Position numbers and translations under genes: made by a program. Below, piece by piece: positions 1 to 12,100 of a stretch of DNA of 64,000 bases. Origin of the DNA: Kappaphycus alvarezii (lineage: Eukaryota; Rhodophyta; Florideophyceae; Gigartinales; Solieriaceae). A model generated the notes under the pieces. That model saw only the letters and a program-made list of their open reading frames with translations. It searched no databases and was not told the DNA's origin. Position 1 is the first letter of the stretch. The number at the start of each line of letters is the position of its first letter. Where the stretch lies: the NCBI GenBank assembly GCA_002205965.3, contig NADL03000624.1:434001-498000 (forward strand), in the 5' to 3' direction.

Positions 1-2160
1 TCCAAAGGTCTTTTCTTAAATTACTATTTTCAAAAGTGATCGGCTTGATTGAAAAATTATTTCTAAATCTGGGTTAGATACAATTTAAGTGATACTCCAC
101 TTAATGATGTAGTTTTATAATAAATTTGCAGGGAGAATTGTTAAATAAACATATCAAATAAAAAGGACATTCTGCAATTCTTTTTAGGATATTTTGGCGA
201 TACCGAAGTGTTCAGTGGCGTCAATTTTCTATGGTAATATGAAAATTTGCGATATTGAGCCAACTCATCCCTCAAGAAGCCTCTCACTTTTGCATATGGT
301 TTTTCTGACCATGAAAATTTTCATTTTCCAAAGTGAACAAAACTATTCATGAATAGAATCCGATGGTAATTATGGCATTAAATGAAGACATATGGTTTTT
401 TCTGACCATGAAAATTTTCATTTTCCAAAGTGAACAAAACTATTCATAAATAGAATCCGATGGTAATTATGGCATTAAATGAAGACCACCCCTTTTTAGT
501 AATATATCTAACCTATATAAAAAAGATTTTTAGACCGTTTACTGTTTACTAAGCTTAACAATAACTGCTTCTCAACCAGCGGTTGGTTTTAGGGGGTGAT
601 TATGGAGCCCATTTAGCAATTCATATCAGTGATGATAGTCCCAATAGCACGGGAAGTTTTGAGTAGTTTAATGTATCACCCCATGTTCCACACACAGTAA
701 AGTAACCCAAAAATTCCTTCAGTAAAATTAAGTAAAACACCACGTATTGATCCAAACATTCCCAATCGGTGATAAGCAGCCCCTATCTTCTACGAAAGCC
801 GCTCCTATTATATTCAACCCCGAAGGCGTCTATGGGCAGGCGTCAAATGGGCGCGCGGGTGAGGTTACTACGAGCACGGGGATAGTCAAGGATTTGTCTG
901 TACACGGTCTATACTTCACCTTGCTGGTGATGTAGTAACGGTGGATGAGTTCTTTTTCCATAGACCAACCCATACCAACCCAATCAAGTAAACCACTCTA
1001 TTGATCCCAAACGTCCCCCCATTTCCCTCAGGAGGCATTGAAATGCTTCGCCATGATCTGTTAGAATGTAATTTAAAGTAGAAATTTTCCAGTCTTGCCA
1101 TATTTGTATCATCGGTCAATACCATACTCAGAGTTAGGAAAAAGAATTTTCCAGGACCAAGGAATAAATTGGTTCAATTACCGGCTACCTCTTAGCAAGT
1201 TTGTTCATCCGGAGTTTTCTTCGTTGTGGTTGTCGTCGTCTGCAAGCGGTCTCGCTTACACGAGAAGTTATTCAAGCCCTACGGATCTCGCATTTAGATA
1301 ATAGAATTTTCTTCTGGTCCCCCTTTGTCTTTGTCGGAGTGGGTGCGTGGCTCAGCCGTCGCCTGGAGATATCCTTAGTCTAGGGTAACCCACTACCTAT
1401 ATGGTTCAAGTTTTTGAACACTTTAAAAGATCCCCTCCAGCAAGACTACACTGTGATGCTACTAATCATTAAGTGCCCTCACGTGATCAGTCTTTAATAC
1501 AATTTAATTATTTCGTAAAATGATTTAAAGTTCTTTCCTGAAATTCAAAATGACGGTTTCCCGTAGATGTACTTTGGATCATGAATTAGCTGTCTTTGTA
1601 GGTCTGCTTGACGAAATTGGGGAACTTTAAAGGGCTTGCGTCACCAATTTCTCCCAATTTGATCGCTACTATTAATCCACTAGCAGCTTTGGAGAAATTT
1701 TCATTCATGGGAAACTTGAGAATCAAAAGGTTGCAAAAGGGGTCATAGTGGTAACCTGTTGTAGATACAAGGGCCCCCATTTCTGGCGTCCCTCCCTCCA
1801 CGCACTAACTGCTGATCAATTCGTCGTCGAATACCTTATGCCACACGGCTGTGACGATTGTACGAGTTACTCCAGAGTCGCTAACATCCCGCAAGAATTA
1901 ATTGTAACTCTTGCTACAAAAAATCTTGAATCGTTTGCAATAAGCATTATTAACCATATCTCATTGGTTGCTGTATACTTCCAATCCCTACTTCACTCGT
2001 GCATTTAGAGAAGGAGACCGTCCATAGCAAGTAAATGAAATATTTGTTCAAGGAAATAAAGTCGGCGAGTCTTACTGAACTGCAAAAGGGCGAAAAGTTT
2101 GAGTGCTTAACTGCTTAGATGCACTGATGACTGTGAGCAGAGAGGAAGGAGGCATATCTA
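1..2160. other. Gene-free left edge
   Basis: I see no convincing gene here; open frames are short and lack recognisable motifs. It holds a 96-bp tandem duplication at 293-486. It also holds two copies of a short motif of the form AAGTAAA(A/C)CACC followed by ATTGATCC, near 730-750 and 988-1008, with a third relative near 30,635. These look like fragments of an unclassified repeat. Confidence 0.5.
293..486. repeat. 96-bp tandem duplication, two copies
   Basis: Unit 1 begins at 293 (CATATGGTTTTTCTGACC) and unit 2 begins at 389 with the same words. Both run through AAACTATTCAT and end in GGCATTAAATGAAGA. The copies differ at only a few positions, so the duplication is recent compared with the transposon relics around it. 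Each unit contains the small palindrome GAAAATTTTC. Confidence 0.9.
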
Positions 2161-2164
2161 CACA

Positions 2165-2420
2165 CTAGGAACGAGCAGGAGGGGTCGCTGTTACAAAACT
2201 GCCGCAGGGCCGGCCGTGAGACAGGTTGCATTGGACTAAACGGCTTTCGCAGCGTGTTTTTGCGTGGGTACGGATGGTATCTGTCCGAAGGGCTCTATAG
2301 CGCTCACAGCTACGTGCCTGGCTAAAGCAAAAGTGCCTGCCTACACTTGTTTGGATGAAGGAAATTCGCACAAGACCAGTGATCACCACGTCTTGATCTT
2401 GTTCGCGGCAGCTCAACGCC
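2165..2420 (-). pseudogene. Degenerate LINE 3' coding tail
   Basis: Read on the minus strand this segment parallels the last part of the better preserved LINE fragment at 19.3-19.9 kb. Words such as CAGG-TTGCATTGGA-TA and GCAGCGTG occur in the same order and spacing. The peptide follows the pattern AR....RAL.T...R, then an alanine/cysteine-rich end and a final ..G.F. The frame is no longer clean. The assignment rests on similarity to the other copies in this window, not on an intact domain. Confidence 0.4.
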
Positions 2421-3119
2421 GTTTGTACAGACCGCTCGTTACCATTTTCCCAGGTATGAGTCTTTATGGAGTTTGGATTGAGTGTGGTAACTTTTTTCCT
2501 CTCCTGAAAACGCGAAACTACACAGCAGATCCTAAACTCCTTACGCCAACTTGAGTGGACGAGCCCCCTGTTTATTTACTACCTAAACGTTGCTTGCGGA
2601 AACACGGGTAAACACTGCAGCAGCCTGACAATGCAGCCCTAGTCGGCTCTTTGTCTATAATCAAATGAATGTCCACCACACCAGTGAGCATTGGATGTGC
2701 TGTCTGCACATATTGTAGGAGATGTCAAAAGAGCAGGATGGACCTCATCACTACGGTATGCCTGTAAAAGATGATCATAAATAAATAGCCTGTCTGTAGC
2801 ATTTTACAACCGTTGGAGAAAAGTAAAACACTTGATCTAGATCCTCCTCCCCTTTTGAGCCGGCTTTTTAGGGAAAGTAAGGAGGTGATACTGGTCACCC
2901 TTTAGAATATTCTGGGCCACGCCGACCATATCTTTCAAATATTAAAGCACCCCACATTTCCTCCCCTTTTTGTCGATGCAATATTGAAATGAGATATCTG
3001 CAGTCTTTGTCTTCAATGTGGAGACTTTCCAGTGGTCTGTATGAACAGGAACTTGCGACTTGGTATAAATGTCCTACAGTAAGGCTGCCAATTTGTTGGC
3101 GGACCATCTTAAAGTCGAA

Positions 3120-3191
3120 ACAATTTTCCATTCTCTGAAAATACAAACAACGCATTTCAGTTGTTTGTATTTTCAGAGAATGGAAAATTGT
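3120..3191. repeat. Perfect 31-bp inverted repeat with 10-nt loop
   Basis: The left arm (3,120-3,150, starting ACAATTTTCC and ending ATACAAACAA) is the exact reverse complement of the right arm (3,161-3,191). The spacer CGCATTTCAG (3,151-3,160) is repeated directly after the right arm at 3,192-3,201. As RNA it would form one uninterrupted 31-bp stem. The spacer duplication suggests a template-switch or foldback origin. Confidence 0.95.
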
Positions 3192-3802
3192 CGCATTTCA
3201 GTGAATTGAGATAAAATTGGCCATTTGTTTCTGTAATATTCAATTTGCTACCTGGAGCAACCAGCTCAGAGATCATACTCCTGACACGCTTTGTCAAAGA
3301 GGTACTGTGCAACCCTACTCTGAAACTCTGGGATAAGTTGACATCTGCCAGATGTCAACATCGTGCAATTTTACAGGTATAGTACAGTAGAGTGTACAGT
3401 AGAGTATGTCCATCCCCCTTGCGCCAGGAATATTCCAAGAAGGCAACCGGAGACTCCATCGCTATCGAATAAGAACAGTTTTACTTAGAGACGCCTCGGT
3501 ATCACCGGCCTTCAGTCTCCAGCAAATTTTACTGTACTCAATCCATGCATAAAATAGAGCCACGCTGGACAGCTCTCAGTCAGTTTGCTATTGAAAAACG
3601 AAAAACATGATCCGAGGGAAAAGGGAGACCAATTTTTTTTCCGAGCAATGAAAACAGCAATATCCAACAAGGCAACTACAGTATGGGCTCTCCGGAAAAC
3701 ACGAAAAGCAGAGCCTCCTGTCCACGTGTACATTTCGTACCCTCTCTCATCAACATGACATATGCGGGATATCACCATAGGCTATAATGTACATTACTGT
3801 AA

Positions 3803-3825
3803 GTACATTACTGTAAGTAATGTAC
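3803..3825. repeat. 10-bp-arm palindrome upstream of TACTGTAC words
   Basis: GTACATTACT, spacer GTA, then AGTAATGTAC: the two 10-bp arms are exact reverse complements. A further partial copy of the left arm (TACATTACTGTA) lies immediately upstream at about 3,789-3,800. Possible roles are a terminator-like hairpin for the protease gene that ends just downstream, or a repeat-derived palindrome. Confidence 0.8.
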
Positions 3826-3934
3826 CATACTGTACATGGCAATCTTCCTCAATCGCGAGTCGCGACAAATCTAAACTCGCCAACCCCTAACCCCCACTTC
3901 CTTTCGCAGCGCCAAGGAACCGCATCCAACCCAT

Positions 3935-5164
3935 TTAACTCTTGCGTCTCACCATCATTACCACCACCACTACTACTACCACGAGAATCGCCAATCCAAG
4001 CGACCCTGCAACCGCAACGGTAATGATTTTCCCCTCACTCCATCCCTCTTGATACACCGCTACGGTCGAATTGCTTTTACTGTAGCCCGTCTTCCCTATT
4101 TCTTCATCCAGCCATTTTTCAAAAGCCGCCGTCCGCACGTAAATACCGGGAAAGTCTGGGCGTGCACACCCCACTCCAGAAGATACAATCCCCACTAATA
4201 CAGGCTCGTTCTTTTTGTTGTATTGAATCATTGGTCCGCCGCTGTCCCCCTGACTATAAACGTCCAAAAAAGCACAAAGAATGCGATGGATGCGTTGAAG
4301 CGGGAAAGAAAATGTGCAGGCAATCAACGCGGATCAGGACACCACGACGTCAGCAAACCGTGGTTTAGAAATGCACCCATCGCAGTCTTTGACAATCCAA
4401 CCAGGATATAAAGCGCAGGTGGACAAAGTGAGCAAAAGGCCGCATGGGAAATTCTAGTTCAACGTACCAGGAGTCACATCCGCCGTCGGTGTAGCCTGCG
4501 CAGACATGCCGTGAGGGATCGATGAGAAGGCTCTGGATGACAGAGTAAGCCCTTTGGCAATCGGTATTCCTTGTTACGGGAACATCAACCTGATCTAGAG
4601 ACCTTTCTAGTGAAGTGGGCGAGTTCTCAGCCTGTACTCCAAATCCTAGCACTCTGACAAACGATTTTTCGTCTGGAATGAGTGGGTTAATACTGACACT
4701 CATATGCTTGACATTTGACAGAGTGGGATTTTCAAGTTCGAAAACAGCAATATCATAGGAGGGTCCCGTTGCGTCACGCGTGTTATAGTTTGGATGAGGA
4801 ATAACGCGACGGATATTGGAAACGAAGGAGCCGTTGGTTGGAAGGTGACCAAGTCCGAAGAGGGTATTGTTGGCAAGAAAAAGAGCGCGGTGAGAAGGAG
4901 AGATATTGCAATGGGCAGCGGAAATAGCCCATTGAGGAGAGAGAAGGGTAGCGGTGCAATAGGTAAACCAGGAGGACATGTGTGGATCATAGGATTGAAG
5001 GGCGATAAGGTATGGAATGAGATGTGGGGAAGCGGGATGGCCACCGACTATGCGGGATTGGACAGCAGGGGAAGAGGGAGACGAGCAGGGCAAGAATTTT
5101 GGGAAAAGATTGGGTGGAGGAGGAGAAGAAAGAGGAAGAGGGAGAAAGGAAGTGGAGTGGGCAT
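3935..5164 (-). CDS. Membrane-anchored trypsin-like serine protease (copy 1)
   Basis: S1 family protease; it would cleave after Arg/Lys outside the cell or in the secretory pathway. Exon 1 runs to 4,468 and exon 2 from 4,253. The intron 4,254-4,467 (GTACGT...TATAG) splits the codon of the Cys in CQGDSGGP, so splicing restores the active-site motif. Visible landmarks are the RIVGG activation site, SAAHC (His), SYDIAV (Asp), GGCDSCQGDSGGP (Ser195, with Asp189 six residues before it), and VSSGVGC. After the domain come a short linker and a C-terminal transmembrane helix with a run of eight valines coded by GTA/GTG repeats, then RRKS. An ATG at 5,164 starts a signal peptide (MPTPLPFSLF, then leucines, ending FSQ), but it is one frame off the protease. 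Either a 1-nt indel or assembly error exists near 5,060-5,110, or the true first exon is elsewhere. Paralogous to the gene at 21.6-23.2 kb. Confidence 0.85.
3951..3985 (-). repeat. GTA/GTG trinucleotide tract encoding a poly-valine TM helix
   Basis: On the minus strand the codons run GTG GTA GTA GTA GTG GTG GTG GTA followed by ATG ATG GTG. They encode eight valines and then Met-Met-Val inside the membrane helix of the protease. A microsatellite-like tract has been used as transmembrane sequence, so helix length could vary between alleles. Confidence 0.85.
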
Positions 5165-5500
5165 TGTAGAGGGAGAAGGGGTGGGGTTGGGAGGGGGGGA
5201 GGGAACCCTCCCGGGAATGACGGAATTGTCAAAGGTGGGGGAGAGGATTTGGTGTGGAGAAAGGGAGGGAAAGGGGAGGGTGTAAAGGGTGGGTTACAAG
5301 GTTGGTAAAAGTAAAGGAGGAGGAGGAAGTCGAGGAGGCTGGAAGAAAGGGGATAGGGGGAATGCGTTGCGAAGGGGCGGAGGGAAGTGTGAAGGTTAAG
5401 AGCGAACAAATAGGCGGGGCAAAGACGGCGGTTGGGATTTACGTACGGTACGGTATGTAGAAATGGAGAATCGTGTGATGGATCGCTAGACGACACGATC
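5165..5500 (-). promoter_or_regulatory. Pyrimidine-rich leader upstream of protease copy 1
   Basis: On the minus strand the 300 bases before the candidate ATG at 5,164 are strongly C/T biased, with runs such as CCTCCTCCTCC. The second protease gene has a similar C/T-rich stretch upstream of its mature region (22.8-23.2 kb). A shared promoter or leader character is an inference; I see no TATA box that I would defend. Confidence 0.35.
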
Positions 5501-5560
5501 AACCCGGGCCAACATTCGTTGGTGGTGCAGCGGACCTGCCGAGAACGGGAATGGAATGGT

Positions 5561-6414
5561 TCATTGCTGGTTCAGAGGATGGGGCATGCAGATGATAACA
5601 CCAATCAGAGCCCCGAAATGAATGTCACAGTGATTCGTGTTGTACGTGGCAGTCACGGATTGGCAGCAATTGCTTTTAGTGTCAGTTGAAGAAATAACTC
5701 TGGATTTCTTGAAACCTAGCCACTCAGTTTTTTGGAAATATTTCGGCGTCCATTTACTGTACTTTGCCCTAGACGCTGAAAGATCAAGGCCAGGAGATGC
5801 ACTGGTACCGAGTTTGGGCGATTGCGTGGAGCAACCGCTTCTCGTTGCGGTAAAATTGTTGGGCGCTTCTGTGCAAAAGTGGAACAACACTTTTTGTACT
5901 GCACCAATACCTGTAGTTTCACTTTTCTGTAGCAACCTCTTCATCTTATACTGCGTGAAATTACTACACCGTGGGAATCTCGCCCCGCATTCCTCAGCCA
6001 ACTTTTATTGACCAAAAGCAGCAATTACGTCTCAACTGAATCGCGCACAGCTTTTGAGAGTTTTGAACACAGATATGAAAACACGTTTACGCACGTTTCT
6101 TTATTGCGTTTTTCTTTGCGCAGCACACCATTTCACAAGATGGCCACATCTTTGGGGTGCCGGTAAAATTGTTCCATAGCCTGTACAGGAACAGAGACTA
6201 GTATCCACTTGAATACCAGGCATTATTTTACAAGAATTTGTCCTTTTGTAGATGCTATCATGGTCTGCAGTTTTCCCTGTGCAATCCTGCCTTGCACCAA
6301 ACAGCGAATCCTGTTTTGAATGGTAGCAACGGCAGTTATGTGATGCAATGCAGCATCGAAAACTCCACAACTACACTCACCCGAGCTTCTCCTGATACTG
6401 ACAAAAAAATGCAA
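5561..6414 (-). CDS. Possible cysteine-containing protein fragments, unknown
   Basis: Three open stretches on the minus strand are unusually cysteine-rich. One at 6,101-6,370 contains CCIASHNCRCYH and CSCTGYG. Another at 5,561-6,001 contains ECGARFPRCSNF and ends near a short hydrophobic run HFGALIGVIICM. They are in different frames and would need splicing. I recognise no family. They lie directly upstream of protease copy 1 and on the same strand. They could be exons of a small secreted protein or chance open frames. Confidence 0.2.
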
Positions 6415-6789
6415 TTAGAAAAGCTTTGCCGAGAATATTCCTTTTGCAGGTTATGTAGTGAAGCAATATTTCAAGGATATTCATTGATTTCTTATAGAAA
6501 CTGAAAAGGGGGGAATGATGGGGTAGTTTACTTCGTTGTCTAACACTTCTAGTGTAAGACGAAACTGAAAAGGCTAGAAGGAACTTTGGAAATTTGATTA
6601 CGACCGGGTACCCCATTACCGTTTTGGAATAGAGTAAACGTTTATGCTAGCAACCAATGTCCTTCTTTTTTTGACCACCCCTTGCCGATTTGCGTGATGC
6701 TTCGGACGCGGCTGCTTGTTGAAAGGTCTACGTAACTACATTACCTCTGCAACTTTTTCCTAGCTGGTCCGTAGCACCCTCACTCCTCG

Positions 6790-7040
6790 TCTGGCCCTCG
6801 GTACGACCTCCCTCTCCAATTCCAACCCCTTGATTTTGATTCCCCCCCTCGGGTTCCCTCCGCCGAAACAGCCCGGTTTCTCAATGAGCTCTTACTGGCT
6901 ATTGCCAGGCACCATCACACCTTCATGGAGGTTAATCGCCGTTGTACCTACCAGCGCCTCAGCGCCGTCGTTTTGTCCGCTGCAGCGGTGGCGATAATTG
7001 CTCACACTCCAATGCACTCGACTGGCATGAACCACTGAGT
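6790..7040 (+). pseudogene. LINE 3' coding tail
   Basis: The plus strand reads ...SAETARFLNELLLAIARHHH and then YQRLSAVVLSAAAVAII before a stop. This parallels the C-terminal tail of the LINE fragment at 30.9-31.2 kb (FLEDFISRIAEKHN, then RRRIYQRISCTLWSSVAMAIL). Upstream frames are broken. Such tails follow the reverse transcriptase of many non-LTR elements and are all that survives of a 5'-truncated copy. Confidence 0.6.
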
Positions 7041-7059
7041 TAGCTCCCAACTGCAGCCT

Positions 7060-8440
7060 CAGTCCCGTTGGCGCATACTAGCCAAAAAAGGTCACCACCG
7101 AACAAACGACTTTCCGTTTACAGTCGATCCCTCGGAATCGCCGTACCGCATACCGTAGTTTACTTCTTAGCCATCGCAGCAAATTAAGCCCAAGTTATCT
7201 TTTTGGTACTAGAATTTGGGCCTCAGCGATTGGGCAATTTAGTGAATGAAAAGTACCTTTCTTCGTAGCGACAAGGGACAGCAAGAGTCAAGGAACATCT
7301 CACGAACGTTCCAAGTAATAAAACCTTTTCCTTTGCAAAATATTCTGTAATTCAATAGTTTCGTTTTATTTCGTTCTGTATTGATTTCACTACCCTTTCC
7401 TACCTCAAGCAGAGACATATTTGCTAAATTCCGCCTGTTGTGGGGCGCGACATGTCACGGAGGCGGCAAACATTGACAGTTTTCCATAGCTGAGTTTCTT
7501 ATAAGCACAAGCCCTCATTCATCTCTTCGAGCTGGCGCTGCTAGAGGCAACGAAAGCTGCCTATTTGTGAATGACCTTCGGCGTTCTATCAGGTGAAAAT
7601 CCGAGCGATTAAAATTGAGTTGCTTGAAATTCTATCCTGGCCTCGATCGCCCCAGGAGAGCATCGCCTGTAATGGGTTTCATTTTATCTGCCTAGTCTCT
7701 CCTCTTAAGTTCTACTGCCGACCTGGCAACGGCTCGTGGTTTCCTTGCTGCTATCGTCAATGAGATCACCCGGAGGGCGAAGACGCCGTGACGTCGTCAG
7801 CGACTGCGAGGGGAGACGGGGTGGTCGCTGCATCACACAGTAGATGCTCGAAGGTAGCGCGAATCACGCGTTAAGTAGTTGTCTCAGCACAACTCTGTTG
7901 AATTGCTCACTCACACGGAAGTATAGCTATCGGGAAAATATTCTAGAATAATTACGATAGCGTTGGTATCTGTAAAATGGCGGAAAAGAGATATTCGACG
8001 CTCAATATCTGAGAACAGAGGCGTTGCAAGCGACAAAAATGTTACCGTAGTATATTTGCAGGATCAGGAAGTGGTATACATGAATGAGGTACCAGAGATC
8101 TACAAGTGTACTCAGAAGGGACAGGCTCTACCACCTACCGTCGCTAACAAAAAGTGACAAGAACGAATACTGGGTCTGAAGTTTACTGTAAACTTCCTAT
8201 ATACTTGGGACTTGACTTGAAGTTGTCTGCCAACATATTTTACCTCCCTCTGAGGAAGCAGTTTACTCAGCTTATGTAGACTTTTTGCTACACCTAAAGT
8301 CTTGGCAGAAACATAGTAAATATCACAAAGTTCATAAAAATAATTTCTGTAGAAGTGAGAGTCCCACCAAAAGCTACTTTGAAGATGTTAAAAGATATCT
8401 ACAAGATTCTAAATAGACGCGGAACTGATTCTCTTCCTTA
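7060..8440. other. Mixed repeat debris
   Basis: 7,430-7,800 shares ordered words (GGGGCGCGACAT, GGAGGCGGCA) with the antisense LINE tail at 43.9-44.2 kb, so it is probably another LINE tail on the minus strand. One short open frame at 7,963-8,157 (plus) has no recognisable motif. I see no other gene. Confidence 0.35.
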
Positions 8441-8445
8441 CACTT

Positions 8446-9131
8446 TCAATTTCCTACACTATATCTAAAAAACATCCAAAAATCCATACCAACCAAGCAG
8501 TCCCCACAAATATCAGCGAACGGCTTGCAAATCTCTATTTCCTCCTTGACGATACCTAAACCACTAATGGTGCCCCCATCCAGTTCTAGCGTCCATACTA
8601 TCCAGAACCCGGCCCACCATTCCAACACTTTCCATGTGCCCCTCCCCCTCATCCTCCTCGTCCTCCGTCCTCCTCGTCCTCTTCATCCTCCTCTCCATCC
8701 TTCTTTTCATCCTCCCCGTCCTCCTCGTTGTTCTCATTATCGTAAACCAATCCCGGGGCCGCCCACTCCTCAAAAGTCTCCCCATCTCCATCCTCTACCT
8801 CACCTTCCTGCCCCTCACCTACTTCCCTCACCTCATCCTCGATGAAAAAACGACGAACGAACTAGATCAAATTATTATTGGTTTGCCGGCGTAGATATTC
8901 ATCGCGGTCAGTAGGGCCGAAAAAGAGTAGGAGTGTGGTGTTTAGAGGCCGAGGGTGGCGAGTTTTGGAAATGACGCTGGATGGGCATACGTTTTTCATT
9001 TTGGTGGAATTTAGAAAGTGGCAGGCGATTGAGGTTGAATCGAATGGGTACGGGTAGCGGAGTAGTGAATCGAATGATCGGAGGGTTTGAAACATGGAAT
9101 AAAGGGGTTTAAATAGGCTCCTAAAGAGCAT
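8446..9131 (-). CDS. Possible acidic low-complexity protein, unknown
   Basis: On the minus strand an open stretch (about 8,862-9,131) is followed in another frame by a strongly acidic segment reading FFIEDEV, then ETFEEWAAPGLVYDNENN and long E/D runs to about 8,645. The E/D runs come from a GGA/GAG-type microsatellite. The non-repetitive part looks codon-like, so a real gene with an acidic tail and a short intron is possible. I recognise no domain. A chance frame across a simple repeat is the main alternative. Confidence 0.25.
8640..8725. repeat. Imperfect TCC/TCCTCG microsatellite
   Basis: The plus strand is built of CCTCCTCGTCCTC-type words for about 85 bases, interrupted by TTC and ATC. 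This produces leucine/serine-rich or glutamate-rich peptides according to strand and frame. Confidence 0.85.
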
Positions 9132-12100
9132 TCTATAGATTTTAAATAGATAAAATAAATCTGAAAGGGAATTTGCAGTAGTGTATTTGCGCCCTTTTCT
9201 CAGAAAAAATGAATTTGGAGAAGGAGATAAGCAAAAAGGGAAGAAGAACTTGATTTGGGATCAATTTCGAGGGGTGGATCCAGTATTAAAAAATATCTAG
9301 TTAGGACGACCGTAAATTTGGAGAGGACCGCAGAAAGGGTAAGCACGGACAGGGAAGAATAGTTAGTATCTTTTTGGATCTGAGAAAAGTAAAAGAGGAC
9401 GAGTAACGACCGTAGGTATAAGCAAATTAGTAAAGGGGAAGGAGCTACAGTATGTTCAATTCAGAGGGCGACGACGAAAAAAATTTGCGTCGCGCGCGCA
9501 TAACAAGAGTTATGCGGGAAGAGAAGAAGAAAGGAATCAAAGAGATATGGCCAGGGAAGAACTTTGCGTGTGTGTCAAGTATCACGTTTGAGACTGCTCT
9601 TCGAAACAATATAACGTATGTAGATGACAACCGGATTGCACCACTTGATCGACAAAGATTTCACATCTTTAGATATAGTAATACTGTGACATGGTGTTTC
9701 CATCAGTCAGCTCACTACTATATATCGATGATGTAGCCGGCAAAAGAATATGAAAAAAGTGTCTTGAACTGCGGTTCTACGCTGTCTGATGAATAATTTT
9801 ATACGCCTCAAGTAAGGAGTAGGATAGTTGCCGTCTCAGGAAGATTCTTAAAATGAATAATTCGTTTCTATACTATCTAAGAAAAGGAAAAAATGAGTAT
9901 TCACCGGTAACTGTTGATATATGCATTATCTGTCACAACTCGTTTGCCACGGAATGGAATGAGGGACAGCAACCGTTGAAGAGAGCCTTCCCTTGAGTAT
10001 AGGCTACTACTGTACTCGCTTTTTGGTCCTTAACATCAAATGAAGTTTTAACTGTGTATCATTTGATTGCGTCTTTCAACGAAACATCGTAAGTGCTGTG
10101 CATGAATTTTATTGTCGACATGAAATTATGGTCGCAAGTACTGATAGCATCACAAAGCACAATGGAAGCTCCTACATACGCCTTGCAATTTCGTGGGTGA
10201 ATCTTGTTGTTATCTCCCTATTAGGTGCACGGACATAGATATTGGGACTTATGCATATTACGTGATTTTACGGAGTTCGAAGACAACAAGAAAGACGCTC
10301 TCGATTAGAAGCTGGAATACCTAAGTTCATTCCAGCAACTAGTTACAAGGTGTGGTCACTTCCGTAATGTAGACATCAGACTGTTAGCTTTACGAAAAAC
10401 AGTCTGGATCCCAATAATAAGACCCGTACCAACAGAAACCCCAACTCCCAACTGCTTCCGAACTTCAAAGTAATTAATTATGCGGAGAGAAAGCGCAAAG
10501 CGTCAAATTTTTGAAGGAAAATTTTATAATAGTGATGACCAAAAATAGAAATTCCTTTAGTAAATGATTTGGGTTGCTTCTGTTCCGAATGAGCATGGTG
10601 AGAAGACTGTATTTTATAGATGACAGGAATTCTTTTACGCGGATTGCGACAGATTTGAATCATCCGCGCAGCTCTTAACTGAATATAATGATCAGTTGGT
10701 GCACAATACACGTAAGTAATGAGTAAGTATCCTTTATCTGAAGAACAAGTTTTGGGAATAGTAGTATTGTAATGTAGAGATGAAATCCTCCAGTTTTATG
10801 TCCGCATTACTGATAAAGAGACTTCTTTTTACCTTCAGTGTTAAAGTGTACGTGCTATTGGGTGGCAGTATTTGAATGTGAAACGCAATGCTAAAGAGCG
10901 CCAAGTTTTCTATCAGTATGATAATCTACTTCTTTTTGAGTGGTAGCATTCGCCTTAAAAATGTGATGGACCCCAGGTATGTAGTATTTTATAGTGATCA
11001 CATTTGCTTGAAGTTTTTGGGCGGCACGAAAGTGCCTCAAAACGTTGGTCCACAAAAAGATACCCAGTTTTTCTTGATTTAATGTTCATGGTTCCTTAAA
11101 TTGACAGAACAGTTCATGAAGCGCCGTGCGGAACCACAGAATTTCGAATGCAGCGAAACTTGGGGCAAAGAATTATAGGTCGGCGGTTTGCAAGGAGAAC
11201 GCACTTTGCATTCTGTATGTCCAGATGTTCGCATCGCCTTTAATAGCGCATATTTAACAGCTTAGACACAGATGCTTGTTTTGATAGGTCACCCAGGAAA
11301 TATCTGACCGACGAAGTTTATATCGTTGCCTCTTTCCCTTTTCGCAGTGGCAGAACGTAATACGAAGTGCTATCGAGGTAGTAAATGATTTTATTTATGG
11401 TTTAAAAGTAAGTGAGTCAAAGCGGAAATTGACTGGAACTACATTAGCGTAGAAATACACGATTCAGATATGTGTTACGAAACAAAGGTAGAGTAGCGGC
11501 CATTTTAATTTAAGGATTGTATGCCTTACATCTTCTCGCGATCCGCACCTGTTAATAGCTCTCTTCTTGCGTGGAGTCAGTGCAAAGGGGGACGTGTATT
11601 TCTTGTTGGACGATTATCTTTCGTGTTAGACAACCGGTCAACACGGGAACCGGAATATGGATAGTACTGACAGTTTCCTGAACTATTGTGTCTGTTTCAT
11701 AAGAGGACAAAATCTGACCCAAACAATTTCGAAATCATACTTTCATTGCGATGATACGCAACGGTAGCGGAAAAGTCCATAACTGCAACATAATATCTAG
11801 GAAATGGTGAAGATTCCAGTAAAAATCACGCTTTTTAGTTATTTTCATTGCACCCCTCTGTATGACGCTGCAGTACCGCAGTTTCATCACAATATCCCTC
11901 TGTTTATACGCTTTCTGATTTTTAATCATTAATTGTACAATTCGTGTTCCTGCAATGACACGTACCACCATTACATCGTTAGATAACTTTGCACCCACGC
12001 CTTCTATCTTTTAGTCTTGTATCGTACGTTTTCTGTTCTTTCCGGAACGCCAGTTTCTATTTTCTGCTGCCTGTACAGGCAGATAAAAGTATTTATGAGC

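Larger units (their letters stand above)
2420..3930. other. Intergenic stretch with palindromes
   Basis: I recognise no gene. The stretch contains the perfect hairpin at 3,120-3,191 and the palindromic GTACATTACT block at 3,803-3,825. Several TACTGTAC/GTACAGTA words lie near 3,375-3,400. It is the downstream flank of the minus-strand protease gene that ends at 3,935. Confidence 0.5.

Noticed and set aside
4794-5308. Long plus-strand open frames opposite the protease gene
   Set aside because: They are antisense shadows of a purine-rich strand (Gly/Arg/Glu-rich by composition). The minus strand carries the protease motifs.
8525-8894. Hydrophobic plus-strand frame rich in Leu/Ile/Ser
   Set aside because: Produced by the TCC microsatellite; there is no non-repetitive conserved part on this strand.
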